Assembly: GCA_022575985.1 (NCBI GenBank) | Contig: JAKSXM010000014.1 | Coordinates: 14,260,001-14,324,000, forward strand | DNA from: Anagrus nilaparvatae | Lineage: Eukaryota; Arthropoda; Insecta; Hymenoptera; Mymaridae | DNA: 64,000 bases | Direction of reading: 5' to 3' | In this document: piece after piece, positions 9,781-22,524 of the stretch | Numbering within the stretch: the stretch's first letter is position 1 | Layout: the number at the start of each line of letters is the position of its first letter | Notes under the pieces: model-generated | What the model was told of the DNA's origin: nothing | What the model saw: the letters and a program-made list of their open reading frames with translations, nothing else | Database searches by the model: none | Made by a program: the position numbers and the translations under genes

Positions 9781-12700
9781 AACATTTTTTAATAGATTTA
9801 ATAGATTTAAAAGTCTTATTAGTTAAAATTCTTTTAAGTTAGTTATAATTCTTTATATTAGTTATAATTCTTTGAACCTAATTGGATTAGAACCTAATTT
9901 AATTACAATACACCTACGACCCTCATAATTAACCGAAAACACCGTATTTACACCCTAAATCATATCTAAAATATAACAAGTATTTTTTTCTATCAGAGCA
10001 TACACAAATTTTTTAGTACAGTCTTAATCAAAAGTTTTCTTTTATCATTTCCCTCCTTAAAACCAATGAATAATATAATTTCTTTGAAAAACAATTAGTA
10101 TAAAATTTTTCGTACGTTCAAAGTTTGTATTTTTTTTTATCTTGTGATCCTTTTTGTTATGAATGATAATAAAGTTACGTTAAATTCAAATTCATTGAAA
10201 AGTCTTTATATAGTTTTCGCTGTAATAATAACTATACCCCATGTTATTTATAATAATAATAATAATAATGAAATAAGTAATAAATAATAAATAAAACAAT
10301 AATAAAAATAATAGTATATAAGTATAAAATACATGGAGAAAAAGATACAAAAATAACGAACAATAAAATGACGAAAATTATATAAAGATTGAAACAACTT
10401 AACATTCAAATACAAACTTTTAAATGTTGTGAAAAATATTATTAATAATAAACAAATGAAAACTACAAAAAGGAAATTTTTTTGAACACAATTTTTATCA
10501 TGCAGATTTTTACCCTTCATAATTATCCCACTAAAATTTATTGCTAAGGTGAGCTACTAATATCTTTTTATTGGGTGTTGATTCTTTAAGTTAATAACCC
10601 TTTTATAAGGAATGGATTTTGGCCCTTAGTAGGAGTGAACGTAATTGATTTTATTTTACCTTCCAAAAAAAAAAAAAAAAAAAAAAAAATACTATTCACT
10701 ATGAATACAAAAAAAAATAATAATAATAATAACGACTTAAGCTATAAATTGACAAACGATATAAAGAAACAAATACAAAAATATAATTTATTTATTATAA
10801 GTATGATTTGAAAAATAATAGTGTTTTTAACTATAAAAATTTTAAAGTTGATAAATCTAAAGTTCTGATAAATATAATACATATGAATAAGTATTAATGA
10901 AGTACAATATTTTATTATATTTTTTTAATCTTATCTCAAAGTTTTACGTATACGCAGAAAATTTTATATGTGTTAGTTTCAAAACGTTTATTACGGTGTT
11001 AGTAGGTTAATTCAAGTTTTTCTCAGATATCCCTCAGAGCCGCCACCCATAGTTTTTTTATTTTTTTTATTCACTTTAAAACTTTTTATTTTTATTTTTT
11101 TTGTGTGTTAAAAATATTTGGCTATAATAAGAGATAAACTAAGTTTCATTTAAATTTTCAAAATAAATAATATTTTTTACAAAACAGGAAAAGAAAATTT
11201 ATTTTTGAAATTTTTCTTCGTTGAAATACGACAAGACCAAAAGTAACTGGGTTTGGAATTTGAAATTTATGTAAAGTTTATACTAAATTGCGGTACTATT
11301 CATTAATTTTGTAAGTCAATAATCAGCTATTCTTACCTCCCTCTTTATTTCCCCCCACTTTAAACAATAAGTCCCCTTAATAAGTAATAATCTATAAGTA
11401 AAACACAAACAAATTTTTCCGTAAGAAAATGCTAACCCAGCCCCTCTCCCCTATTGTCTTACAAGATTAATTAATGTTTCTTTAACATTTTTATACAACA
11501 TACCATATTTTGCATAAATTTTTTTTTGAGTTAAAATATCCAAACCTTCCTTTTTGAAAAATGGAAAATTTTCCTTCCTGATGTTAAAATAATGAATAAA
11601 TAAAATTATAATTAAACCTTTTAATCTATTAAAAGTATATTTCAAAATAAATTTCAAAAAAAAAAATATGATTTTAACTGTAAGTTTGAATGATAATAAT
11701 TATCGAAATTTGAAGCTTATATATCAAGTATTATAGTTTACTATTTACAAAAACCTTACACAATTTTTATATTGCAACCGCACTTTCAAAAATTTTAACA
11801 CTCTACCTTACAAAAAAAAAAAAAAAAAAAAAATAAATAAAAATTTTTTTTTCAAATATAATTTCTAAAAAAAAAAATCAGGTTCAAAATTATATTCAGA
11901 TTATAATCTTTGATAATTATTTTTACCCATATATATAATTGTAATTTCTTATACTAACCAATATATTCATATTTACTATAAATCTACTATATACATATCT
12001 AATTCATAACTATTATTAGCTTACAATTATCACTTAATCAACTAATCATAAACATAATCTAAATATATCCTAACATAAATTACTTTGGATTTAACAAATA
12101 CGTAATCTTTTATCGTGCCTTTATAAAAAAAAAAAATTTACAAAAAAAAAAAGACCACCCCTGACAACCGGATTAAATAAGTATTTTATAGAGTTTTTCT
12201 TTATATATGTATTTACATAAATTAAGTTTGCACAAATATCCTTATACAATCCTTGGAATTCTTAGATTATGAAGTTAAATTAAAAATCAACGATATAAAA
12301 AATAAAACAACTACTAAATTACCATCATACATATACATTTGTGTGTATTTTTTTTCTCTTTTCTCCTTAACACAAAAATTAATAACAAAATTTTTCAATA
12401 AAAAAAAAAAAAAAAAAAATAAATAACTAATGAAAAATTGAGAGAGAGAGAAATTTTTGCGGACAACCAGAGACGTGAATCACATTTACAATTATAGAGA
12501 TAAAATTTTTATAATCTTTGTTTGCATACGGTTTTGCCCTTGAGACTGAAATGACATAATATTATCAAAACAGCTGATCTTAAAGACTGCATAATTGCAC
12601 TTTATAAATTATACTAAATCACATGGAGTGAAAGAGGGGATAACCAACTTATTAACACACATACAATTTTTATTACAATACTACTGCAACATTCATTTTT

Positions 12701-13716
12701 TTTTTGCCCAACCAAGATCTCACTTCAACTTCAAAGAAACGCAAAATTAAATGTGCATTACTGTATAAATTAATACATAATTCTCATAGACGAGCAATGT
12801 TCTCAACTATGAAAATCGCTTGTACTCTAAGAATGATTAATGGAAATATTATTAAATAATAATATATAAGCAAAAAAATTGGCAATCCAGAATGTATGAA
12901 CAAAAAAAAATGCTTCTGAGAGCTTATAAACCAGACGAGAAGCTGTATAACCGACTAATTGTAACACCAATTAACTCTATCCTAGTTTCCTGAAGCTGAT
13001 ATTAAAAGAAAACAGAGCTTTTCTAAACTGGTGCTGTTATTAACTAACTCACCAACGCTGTATAGCGTTCCTTAATCTGAGACAAGCCACATATTTGCGT
13101 ATATCACGTCGACACTCAACTTGGGTATATGAAAATTGCAGGAAAGTTTTTTTTCTATAACAAATTAATCAAATTTTATTAAATTGGCCTCTCTCTTTCT
13201 CCTACGATTTGTAAATATCATAAGGTTTCGCAAAATTTTTTTCAAACAACCTTTTTGTCATTCCGGTATCAGGCATACACCTGTTTATAAATATTATGAA
13301 AACTATTGTTTAAAAATTTTTTATTTTTTATTGTCTTAACAATTTCATATCTCTGTTTTTCTTGCTCCATTTGACTTTCTCAATACAAAATTTTTATAAA
13401 AATTAAATTTAAAAATAAATATTTACGTACAAAAAAAAAAATAAAGAGAGAAAGGAGAAAGGGAAGGAAAGCATGCACACACATAACGAATAATAAAAAT
13501 ATTAGATTCATTTTTTTTTTCTCACTCACGCTTTCATTATATGGCAACATTGTAAAAATACTTTATATTCATGAATAAAATCTCGACTTAAATACAATTA
13601 GTGACGTAAAATTTGAATTTTTTTTTCTCATGCTTATTTACTTACAAAATAAAATTTTTCTATAACATATACATTTGCTCCTTCACTCATATAAAAATGT
13701 ACAAGTTTTCTCCCTA
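9781..13716 (+). other. Noncoding A+T-rich interior of the LTR element
   Basis: No pol motifs and no frame longer than about 90 codons with protein-like composition. It contains several A-runs on the plus strand (for example 10663-10688, 11813-11832 and 12401-12418) and an AAT-repeat at 10250-10269. I see no structure that explains why nearly 4 kb of such DNA is retained. Confidence 0.6.
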
Positions 13717-13970
13717 AAATTCAAAAAAATATATAAATTAAATATCCAATCCGAAACCCAAATTCAAAAAAATATATAAATTAAATATCCAATCCTAAAC
13801 CCAAATTCAAAAAAAAACATATAAATTAAATATCCAATCCGAAACCCAAATTTCAAAAAAATACATAAATTAAAAATCCAATCCGAAACCCAAATTTCAA
13901 AAAAATACATAAATTAAAAATCCAATCCGAAACCCAAATTCAAAAAATATATAAATTAAACATCCAATCC
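13717..13970 (+). repeat. Tandem repeat of about 45 bp
   Basis: Five to six units of the form 'attcaaaaaaatatataaat' followed by 'taaatatccaatcc' and 'gaaaccca'. They differ by small indels in the A-runs. The array is directly followed by the 27-bp array. Confidence 0.85.
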
Positions 13971-13985
13971 TATCCAATCCCACTC

Positions 13986-14580
13986 CCAACCACTTGAAAA
14001 TAAAAATTACTCCCAACCACTTGAAAATAAAAATTACTCCAAACCACTTGAAAACCAAAATTACTCCAAACCACTTGAAAACCAAAATTACTCCAAACCA
14101 CTTGAAAATAAAAATTACTCCAAACCATTTGAAAACCAAAATTACTCCAAACCACTTGAAAATAAAAATTACTCCCAACCACTTGAAAATAAAAATTACT
14201 CCAAACCACTTGAAAACCAAAATTACTCCAAACCACTTGAAAATAAAAATTACTCCAAACCATTTGAAAACCAAAATTACTCCAAACCACTTGAAAATAA
14301 AAATTACTCCAAACCACTTGAAAACCAAAATTACTCCAAACCATTTGAAAACAAAAATTACTCCCAACCACTTAGCCAAATTTCACATAAAATATATATA
14401 TAAGCTTTACTCCCAACCACTTGAAAACAAAAATTACTCCAAACCACTTGAAAATAAAAATTACTCCCTACCACTTAGTCAAACTTTATATAAAATATAT
14501 ATAAGCTTTACTCCAAATCACTTAAAAACAAAAATTACTCTAAACCATTTGAAAACAAAAATTACTCCTAACCACTTTCA
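13986..14580 (+). repeat. 27-bp minisatellite, about 20 units with two spacer interruptions
   Basis: The unit reads 'actccaaaccacttgaaaa' plus 'ccaaaatt' or 'taaaaatt'. The period is a multiple of three, so frames stay open on both strands, for example 197 codons at 13994-14587 encoding repeats like K-I-T-P-N-H-L-K-T. Two related spacers containing 'aaaatatatataagcttta' interrupt the array near 14380-14410 and 14478-14512. I do not regard the open frames as genes. Confidence 0.92.
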
Positions 14581-14739
14581 AATTTAAAACTCCCGCGACA
14601 AATAAACCTACTATACCGACATTCACATACTTATTTTATCACCTATATAATAAATTATACATTATTCAACAATTCTAAACCAAATTTAAAATTATTTCAC
14701 TAAAATTGACCCCATAGCAGCCAAATTTTACACCAAAAA

Positions 14740-15403
14740 TTAAAATATATTAAAATTTCTTAAAATTTATAATTTTTAACCCTTTAAACTATAAAAATTT
14801 TAATTTAAAATCATGAAATTTAATTAGATTGTATGATTTTTAAAACCATTTCAATAATTTTCTTATCGATAGATAAATTTATATCTTTTTTTTTAATTCC
14901 TTAATTTATAAAATTTTTAATTAAAAATCATAAGATTTACTGGAATTTTATGATTTTTTATGATTTTTAATGGAATCTTAATAAATTACATCCAAATTTT
15001 ATAAAATTTTTTCATTTTTAACCTATTAAATTATATTATTTCATTCAAAAATCATTAAATTTGCTGAAATTATATTATTTTTTCAATATTTTTAATAAAC
15101 TCTTATTAAATTACATTAAAATTTTATAAAATTTATCAATTTTGACCCTTTAAATTATAATTATTCATTCAAAAATCATAAAATTTACCAAAATTGTATG
15201 ATTTCTTTCAATATTTTCGATAAATTCTTGCTTTATAAAATAAATTACATAAAAACTTTATAATATTTATTATTTTTAACCGTTTAAATTATAATATTTT
15301 ATTCAAAAATCATAAAATTTGCTAAAATTGTATGATTTTAAAAATAAATTCAAAATTTTCTCATTAATTAATAAATTCATATTTTATAAACTATATTACA
15401 CCA

Positions 15404-15438
<35 letters not shown>

Positions 15439-15480
15439 TCTTTTTTAACCCTATAAATTAAAAATTGCTGAATTTTTATA
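14740..15480 (+). repeat. Degenerate tandem repeat of about 120-150 bp
   Basis: Five or so diverged units recur with the landmarks 'tttttaaccctttaaatta', 'attcaaaaatcataaaattt' and 'attgtatgattt'. Indels and substitutions separate the units, and a long A-run (15407-15435) lies in the last one. This array also belongs to the retrotransposon interior. Confidence 0.65.
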
Positions 15481-16365
15481 ATTTAAAAATTAATTTATTC
15501 TTTTTTTTCCTATCAACTGATACTTTCATTATATAAAAGCTATATTAAACCAATAACCCAAAAATATTGTTAGTCTTTTAACCTATTTAATTTTTACGAA
15601 AATTGACCTTTTAAAGACAAAATTCTAGGCCAAAAATCTAGAAATTATGTAGTTTTAAAATTTTAAATTCCAATCGTTTTTTTATATATATAATGAAAAG
15701 CAAACCAAAATTAATTTCTATATTTTTTTAAATCAAAACTAACCTTCTAAAAGCAAAATTTTAACAAAAAAAAAAATCAAAAAAATTTTTTTTACTCTTA
15801 ATTTTTTATTTTATACTATTTCAAATATCACCACCTATCCCTATGTATTCGAAGTTTTGGGTATATAATGTCTCGGGGGTTTTAAAACTAATTTCTCTAG
15901 ATTGATTTCAGATAACTCCAACTTAGAAAAATCCAGCAGCAATATAAACAACTTGATCATCAAAGAAGATTAATCCAAGTAACCAACTGGCACCTTCCAT
16001 AAGATTTCGTTTTGAAGAATCCAAAAATTTATTATATTATTCATCATATATTTTAACTAATAATTTCTTAATATTTTATATAGATCTAAAAATTTTTTAA
16101 ATTTTTATTTTATACTTATAATTTTTTTAGTTTACTCAACATTTTTTACAATTTATATATTATGTGTAATCATAAAGCATATACCTTAAAATTATACAGA
16201 ATCAATAATTATAATCAAAAGTTAATTTTATGAACTTATATTATATAATCTTATGTATTGACAAAGACAATGGACAGAAAATTTTAAAATTATAACTACC
16301 ACCCCCTTGAAACCCTGCCTTCAGCCCCATCTCCCCCACCTGACCCAATCGGGACGATTGGAATG
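15481..16365 (+). other. Noncoding 3' interior of the LTR element
   Basis: A+T-rich with no recognisable coding. The last 80 bases become markedly G+C-richer ('cagccccatctcccccacct'), leading into the polypurine tract. Confidence 0.55.
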
Positions 16366-16366
16366 A

Positions 16367-16377
16367 ACGGAGGGAGA
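16367..16377 (+). promoter_or_regulatory. Polypurine tract
   Basis: The purine run ending CGGAGGGAGA lies immediately before the right LTR, where plus-strand DNA synthesis would be primed. It fixes the element's orientation as plus. Confidence 0.85.
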
Positions 16378-17135
16378 TGTTACGTATGGTAGGTCAAAAT
16401 TGATATGCCTAACATCCGATATATATATAAATATTAAACCTACATCCGATATTCATATTAACGTTCCCAGACGATATAGGAACCCGCAGATGCATTTCCG
16501 CTGATGCTGAACTAGCACAATAGCGCGGGACAAAAGTTAACTGTGACATAAATTAGTAGGGATTTATAGGCGTTATAAAATGCATAAATCCCACCTCGCG
16601 ATTCTTAGTAATAGTTATGGACGCTTTCGCTAATTGGACGTGACGAGACCGACGCTTTTTTGTATTGGACGTTTCCCCCAAAATCTCGCAATATGGGCAG
16701 ATTCATTTTAGATTATATATTGCCCTTCAGGCGCCCAAATTGCATTCTTTAGAATCATAACCATCATTAATTAGAGTACTAACTCCGTTATTAAGTATCC
16801 TTTATAATTCGTTTGACTTAAAGACTTAGACAGTTTTATTATATTTACTTATAATCAATAAAGTGAAAGTTATATATCAAATCAGTTATCAGTTATTATT
16901 GTGACAATTCCTTCTGTAATTAAGAACTTAGCCTCAGGTTAGGTTCATCCAGCTTAGATCGAACCCGAACTCATCTACAAATACATCAACTATAAACCAA
17001 CCAAAATATAACCATACCAACATACTATATAAAATACCTGGGGCAGTCAATATCCCCAGGATAAACTTATATTTCATATATTCATAATTATTTATATTTA
17101 CGTATCCCTTGGATAAAACCTCAGGATACGTAACA
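16378..17135 (+). repeat. Right (3') LTR
   Basis: Identical to the left LTR except for one base by my reading. AATAAA lies at about 16857-16862. A 116-codon minus-strand frame that runs through its end into the flank is incidental. Confidence 0.93.
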
Positions 17136-17526
17136 TTAACGTTATGGAATAAAAACATAAAAATTTTGGATCTGTTAATCTTTTTTAGACAGACTTTTCT
17201 AGAATTAGCTTTCAGAAATCTTTCGAAAAGGCACAAAGGCACTGAGAAAAAGATTTCATTCATTAAATTATGTTTGTTATTCAATTAATAATGAAATTTA
17301 TCAAAATTTAGCGATTAAATATTTTATTAATTCGATAAAATTTGATATAGAGTTGTAATTAATATTCATAAGTTATTCAATCAATTACAAAATTTTAATC
17401 CACAAAAAAATTATTTTTTTATACTCAGTTTCTTTCTTCAAGGTGAATTATTTTTACATAAAAGTATTTATTCGACCTAGTTTTTGTATTCTATCAAATT
17501 TACGCATCTCGGCACGTTTAGATTTT
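17136..17526. other. Short intergenic stretch with a polyadenylation candidate
   Basis: On the minus strand, AATAAA occurs at about 17467, some 60 bases beyond the candidate stop codon of the proline-rich gene. Nothing else was recognised. Confidence 0.4.
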
Positions 17527-17600
17527 TCATATCGGCCATATGATTTGCTCCTTATAATTAGCAACTGAGATCTGTTTTTGTAACTTGCGATAGGTGTAAC
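17527..17600 (-). CDS. Candidate last exon of the proline-rich protein gene
   Basis: A good acceptor (cttgtgtAG) lies at 17601-17602. If joined to the upstream exon, which ends in phase 1, the frame stays open for 24 codons to a TGA at 17527-17529. The join gives a Lys/Gln-rich continuation of the helix begun in the previous exon, and AATAAA follows about 60 bases later. Against it, another frame of the same stretch is open for longer. Transcript data would be needed. Confidence 0.35.
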
Positions 17601-18447
17601 CTACACAAGCGACGTGTAGATAAAGTAAAAATAATTCTGACCATGACCAACTCCTTCGATCACATTATACCATAGTAATAAAATGTTTTGCTAAAATAGT
17701 GATTTCTTTATTTTAAAATTTTCAACGAAAAGTAGAAGAAAAGAAATTTAAAAAAATTCAACAAACAGTAAAATTTAATTGGCTTAGCATCATGCATAAT
17801 ATTAATATATTCATAATTCAAAAAACTGTGAAAGTTACATGTTATAAAATTCTTATAGTAGTTTCTTAAAATTATATCTTTCATTCAATATAAAATATTA
17901 TTAAAATGATAAATATTTTTATTTAACTTTGTGCTTAAAGTCGAACTTTATGCATTGTCGGGACAAATTAAATAAAATTATTTTTGAAATTGATTTCGAA
18001 TAGGAGATTTATATGCCCGAGGTACGTATTCGGTGAAATACAACTTTATATCACTGTTTCAAAAAATACCATTTCGAATGAATAGTTTTACTATTGCTTC
18101 AATATAAATCGTAATCGCTCTATTTTAATAATCAAAGTTTATTATTGAATGGATGTTATTTTTTTCAGTGTGTATTTCAGTTCTAAGTTAAAAACATTGA
18201 ATTAATTCATATTAATTAAACTTATTTGTTATTTTTTTTCGTTTTATAAAATTTTATTTCTCCAAAAATTTCATGTGACATTTATAATATAATGATATAC
18301 AATTGTCCCAGTATTAAAAAAATTTTTTTTAACTATTTTTAGAAACAAAGTAAAAAAATATTTTAAGATAATAAGATGTAAATAATATCTTTTAACTTCA
18401 TGCATGGAAACGCTCCATAAAATATAAAAAATTTTTAAAAAATTTAC

Positions 18448-19278
18448 CTTGTAATTGATGAATTGTAGCTTGATACTCTGCCAACTTTTCATCTACGTAA
18501 TCCTGACTCTGACATGCAATAATTTCAGCGGTGCTAGGTCCTGATTCATCATCATCATTTTGATTTTGATCAGACGGAACTCCAACGTACTCATAATTTC
18601 CAGGTTGGTATGTTGATATCAAATATTCCGGAGGATCACAAGGCAATGGAGACCCGCTGCCACTACCCAAGGGACTCTGTTAAATAAAGAACACATATTG
18701 TACATACATGCGTTGACATAAAAAACATACTAAGTCACATTATTTATAAATTTCATTAAATATATATTTTTACTCTTTAGGCATCTTTTCTCAAGATTTT
18801 ATCTTAGTTAATTAAACATTTTTGCATTATTTGATGCTTATGCTTTTTTAAATGAAATTTTAAAATTTTTTAAATCAAATAAACTAAAATAATAATTTTA
18901 TTTAAAAATTACCTTAGGCTGCATCGGAACATACGGTCTAGCTGTAGAATTACCCGGTGAAATAGGCGAAGGCCAACGTGGTCTGGGACACTGCACATAA
19001 AGAGGTGCAGGACAACCAAAAACAGGAGACATACCAGGATTGGATATTGGTATTCCCATTGGAACAGGACTCATAGGATGCGAGGAACCAGAGTAAGACA
19101 TGATCGGTGACATAGGCTGAAATGGTCTTGGAAGTTGATAAAGATGTGGAGATTGCGAGGGACTGAAAGGTGAAGCAGGTCGAAAAGGGCTAGGGGCCAT
19201 TGGTCGTGATGGGGACCAAACTCCTGGAACCCCATGCTGATGATGAATTGGTGTTTTTCGAGGTTGTTGATTAGACAT
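18448..19278 (-). CDS. Proline-rich protein with C-terminal helix (two exons)
   Basis: Exon 1 is 19278-18913 (122 codons) and exon 2 is 18676-18448 (76 codons plus one base). The splice sites are CCTAAG|GTAAT, tttaacAG|AGTCC and ATTACAAG|GTAAAT. Exon 1 joins in phase 0. An in-frame TAG lies about 60 bases upstream of the ATG inside a probable 5'-UTR exon that starts after an acceptor at 19344-19345, supporting this start. The protein begins M-S-N-Q-Q-P-R and has many SP, MSP and PSP motifs (residues about 20-120), as in low-complexity scaffold proteins. A Ser/Gly link and a D/N-rich stretch follow, then a probable helix 'SQDYVDEKLAEYQATIHQLQ'. The helix looks conserved and may be the functional part. 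I do not recognise the family. The last exon is uncertain (see 17527-17600). Confidence 0.65.
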
Positions 19279-19343
19279 ATTGGAACCCCTTTGATTATCT
19301 TGAAATTTTTCTGCTCTTTTTGAAGATTTGCATCTCTAATTTA

Positions 19344-20043
19344 CTGAAAGTAAAAATATTTATTATAACAATTTAAAATTCTTTTTAGAATTCTTTAATA
19401 CATTTTAAGTAGTTATAGGTATTGTAATGTCCGAATGTTTATAAAATAATTTTTCAATTTATTTTTCTTTTATAAACCTTTAGCTTTATTTTATATTTAA
19501 ACCTTCGTATAAAAAATTCTTTTTTATCTATTCATGATATCAAAATAGCCTTTCGCAGTATTGAAAATGATTTACGATTAAGGTAAATAATTTAATGCTT
19601 AATTTGTTTATAATTTTATTTAAATATATTTTCCTTTCTGTTCGCTTTATTTTTCCAATATTCTTTCCTTCTTTTATTAAATAATTAATCCTGAATTGAA
19701 TTGTTTAGACAAAATTAATCTAATAATTTATTGATTATAAATAAATAAGATATAATATTGCTTTCACAGTATAAAATAATATTGTTAAAAATTCAAAAAG
19801 ATTGATTCTTTGCTACGATTCAACGGTATATCTTAAGTTTAAGATTTACAAATATTAAAACTATAGCTAATAAACCTTATAATCATTTTTTTTTTTATAT
19901 TTAAGGCTTTCTTGCTCATATCTGTTTCATTATTCTGTAATGAATATTGCAATTTCTTTTTTTTTTATTTTGATAATTTGTAATATGAGATGTATGGTTC
20001 AGAAGGATCCACGTATACACGAAAAAAATAATTTTCCCAACTT
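19344..20043. other. Probable intron or upstream region of the proline-rich gene
   Basis: A polypyrimidine-AG acceptor reading minus (tttactttcAG) at 19344-19345 suggests an upstream noncoding exon further right. I could not find that exon. Confidence 0.4.
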
Positions 20044-20477
20044 CACATACAGCACAAAACGTTTCTGAAACGTTTCTAAAACATTTTTAATGTAAACTAA
20101 AATGCAAACAGTAACGTTTATAGAACCTTTTCAAAACGTTTAAGAATCGTTTTTTAGGTCTGCTTTTTCTTGGAAGCTAAACGTTTTAGAAACATTTCTA
20201 AAAAAAAAAAAATTTTGGTTCAAAAAATTAAATTTTTTTATTGCTAATAAGTGTTTATAATAAAAATAGTGTAAAAAAAACTTAGAAAAAAAATTAAATG
20301 TAAACAAAATTATTTTATATGGAAACGTTTTTAAAACGTTTCTGAAACGCTTAGCTTCCAAGAAAAAGCGGATCTAAAAAACGTTCCTAAAACATTTTGA
20401 AAACGTTCTATAAACGCTTCTGCTTGCATTTCAGAAATTTTCTAGAAACATTTTAGAAACGTTTTGTGCTGTATGTG
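20044..20477. mobile_element. 434-bp foldback MITE
   Basis: The ends are CACATACAGCACAAAACGTTTC and its reverse complement. Both arms are packed with AAACGTTT-like motifs and pair over about 150 bp, including 'cttggaagctaa' against 'ttagcttccaag'. No coding capacity. The target duplication is not clear. Confidence 0.75.
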
Positions 20478-22319
20478 TTTTAATCTTCTATATCCCATTC
20501 TCTCTGTTTAAAGCGGTTTTAATTTTTTTAATTTTTTTGTGATTTCTAATTTTCAAATGTTTTTTTCTTATTTTTCATCTGAACCGCGTACCTTAGCGTA
20601 AATATCTATTTGTTCAACAAGGGAAAAAAATAGAATTTGGCTTTCAATGCAGTTGCAGCATTGAAAGTAAAATTTCCTAAATTTTTTCCCGTGTTCAAAA
20701 CATAGATTTTCATTAAAAGCGAAAAAAAGATCGCCCGAAAGTAAGAACGTATATCTTTTTTGCAGCGTGTAATGAAAAATTATTTTCCTGTTAAGGCCGT
20801 TCTATCCACTTCGGGATGTTTTTTTTCGCAGCACATTTGTAACTGAAATATTTTAGTCATATTTAGTTTATTTATAATAATTTTTTAATGAAAGAATCAA
20901 TGCTTTTCAGTATTTGATACAAGAATATAAAAAAAAATTAAAAATGTTTATTTTTTTAAACAAATAGGACCTGTTAAATTTTTGTAATTTTTGGCTCATA
21001 AAAGCCTGAGATTCCAGATCTGGGCAACTTGGATCGAAATTCTGCTTGGCTCATATTGAAGATCATTCAATTCTAGGGGGATGTAACGTGGGATTTTTTT
21101 CTCTAAACCTCTTCAGTAATGAATTACAGCTAATTGTTTATAAACTTTTGAGCATTTTAAACTTTTTTTTCTGTTCTTGCTTTTGGAGTTTAAAGAAGCA
21201 TAATAGTATGTTTTATGAAGCATAATAATATGTCTCTCTTATCAACTTCAGAATTCTTCTGTTCTAGTATATTCTATAACTACCTTCAATCAAATACTTG
21301 GCGAATATCATATGATTAAATTCCAAATGGAGTTGTAACCAATGAGTTATATTTCAAGAGTTGCATGGGAGCTGCAATGGAGTTGCTAAATATTTCTAAT
21401 TTTATTTTCTTGCCATTACTTGCCTTTTCGATTGTATTTATTTGAAAAAAATTAAAAACTTATTTATAACATTTATTAATGGATTAATTTAGGCACCTAC
21501 TATTTTATTTGCAAAGAAATTATTATTAATGTTACTCAACACAACAATTGAAGTGTATAAATTATGTTTCAAGGAAAAAAAAATTTTTAGTTTATCTAAT
21601 ATATAAAAAATTAAAAAACACTTTTCTTTCCAATGGACCTGTGAGGTCTATTAGAACATTATGATAAAATTTATTTTTTATAACGATATTTAAAAATCAT
21701 TCTCTACGGCTCTAAAGATATTGGGCTAACAGCTAACTCCTAATCTTCTGATGATTGTCGTGTAAAAAGAATTATTAATACAGAGTTTTACTACTATTTT
21801 TACATAAAAATTTATGTTATATAAAAATAATTGGGAACTGTAATATGGGAAATGGTCTGAAAAAGCTGGATATCTGAAAATCCGCATCTTAGGATTAATA
21901 AAATATAAATAATTTTTTAATTGTAATTTCGGGGACCCAAAGATATTAAATCATTATCAAATACATTCAAATTAAATTTAAGATAACCCAGCGCAGTACG
22001 AAGGTATTTTAAAATTTCCAGATTTTTTCTCTCTTCTTCACATTGCCTCATGTTATTCTAAATAGCCTAAGAATCATGCCTAAGAATATAACTATCCCTT
22101 ATTATTGTATTTCATATATTATGCATTTTGAAAGTAAGCAGTTTATATCAAAGACATAAAAAAATAAATATCAAAACATTTTTATATAATGCTAAAATTA
22201 ATTTCCTTAATCGATCTATATTAATATATTTGGAAAAGAAGAAATATAGACATATTTTAAGACTATTTAAAATATATATTAATTAAATTAATTTAACGTT
22301 CGTCATATTTTTCAATATT
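20478..22319. other. Noncoding stretch with a small hairpin repeat
   Basis: The segment at about 20611-20702 is an imperfect hairpin, 'aacaagggaaaaaa' against 'ttttttcccgtgtt', with 'ctttcaatgc' and 'gcattgaaag' at its centre. A related hairpin lies near 42150-42235, inside an intron of the WD40 gene. No exons were recognised. Confidence 0.45.
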
Positions 22320-22524
22320 TAACGATCTCTACGAACATCCCGCTCGAGACAAATTGATGGACAATTTTTTTCATTCAAAACCACTTTTTTAAGTTAAAAT
22401 TATTTATTAGTTTATCTTTAAAATTATTAAAATTGTAAAAAATTTTAAATAAAATTAATGGCATGAAAATGCTTTATATATCTTTGAAATATAAGATTAT
22501 TATATTTGTTCGTAGAGATCGTTA
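22320..22524. mobile_element. 205-bp MITE
   Basis: TAACGATCTCTACGAAC is repeated as an exact inverted copy at the other end. There is no open frame. No clear target duplication was found. Confidence 0.65.

Larger units (their letters stand above)
7215..17135 (+). mobile_element. Complete 9.9-kb non-autonomous LTR retrotransposon
   Basis: Two 758-bp LTRs in direct orientation enclose an 8.4-kb interior. They differ at one position by my reading (C in the left, A in the right, near 7349 and 16512). TTAA flanks both sides (7211-7214 and 17136-17139). A primer-binding site candidate follows the left LTR and a polypurine tract precedes the right one. No protease, reverse transcriptase or integrase frame was found, so it must be copied by another element's enzymes. 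The only sizeable credible coding frame is at 8746-9780. A 4-bp duplication and TG...CA termini would fit a Ty3/gypsy-type element, but the absence of pol prevents a firm class. The near-identical LTRs imply a recent insertion. Confidence 0.93.

Noticed and set aside
13897..14587. Frames of 133-197 codons on both strands
   Set aside because: They arise from a 27-bp tandem repeat whose length is divisible by three; the encoded repeats are mirror readings of the same array.
16934..17284. 116-codon minus-strand frame with a hydrophobic segment, partly repeated at 7771-8031
   Set aside because: It lies in the LTR sequence antisense to the element and runs into unrelated flank; the repeat explains the duplication.
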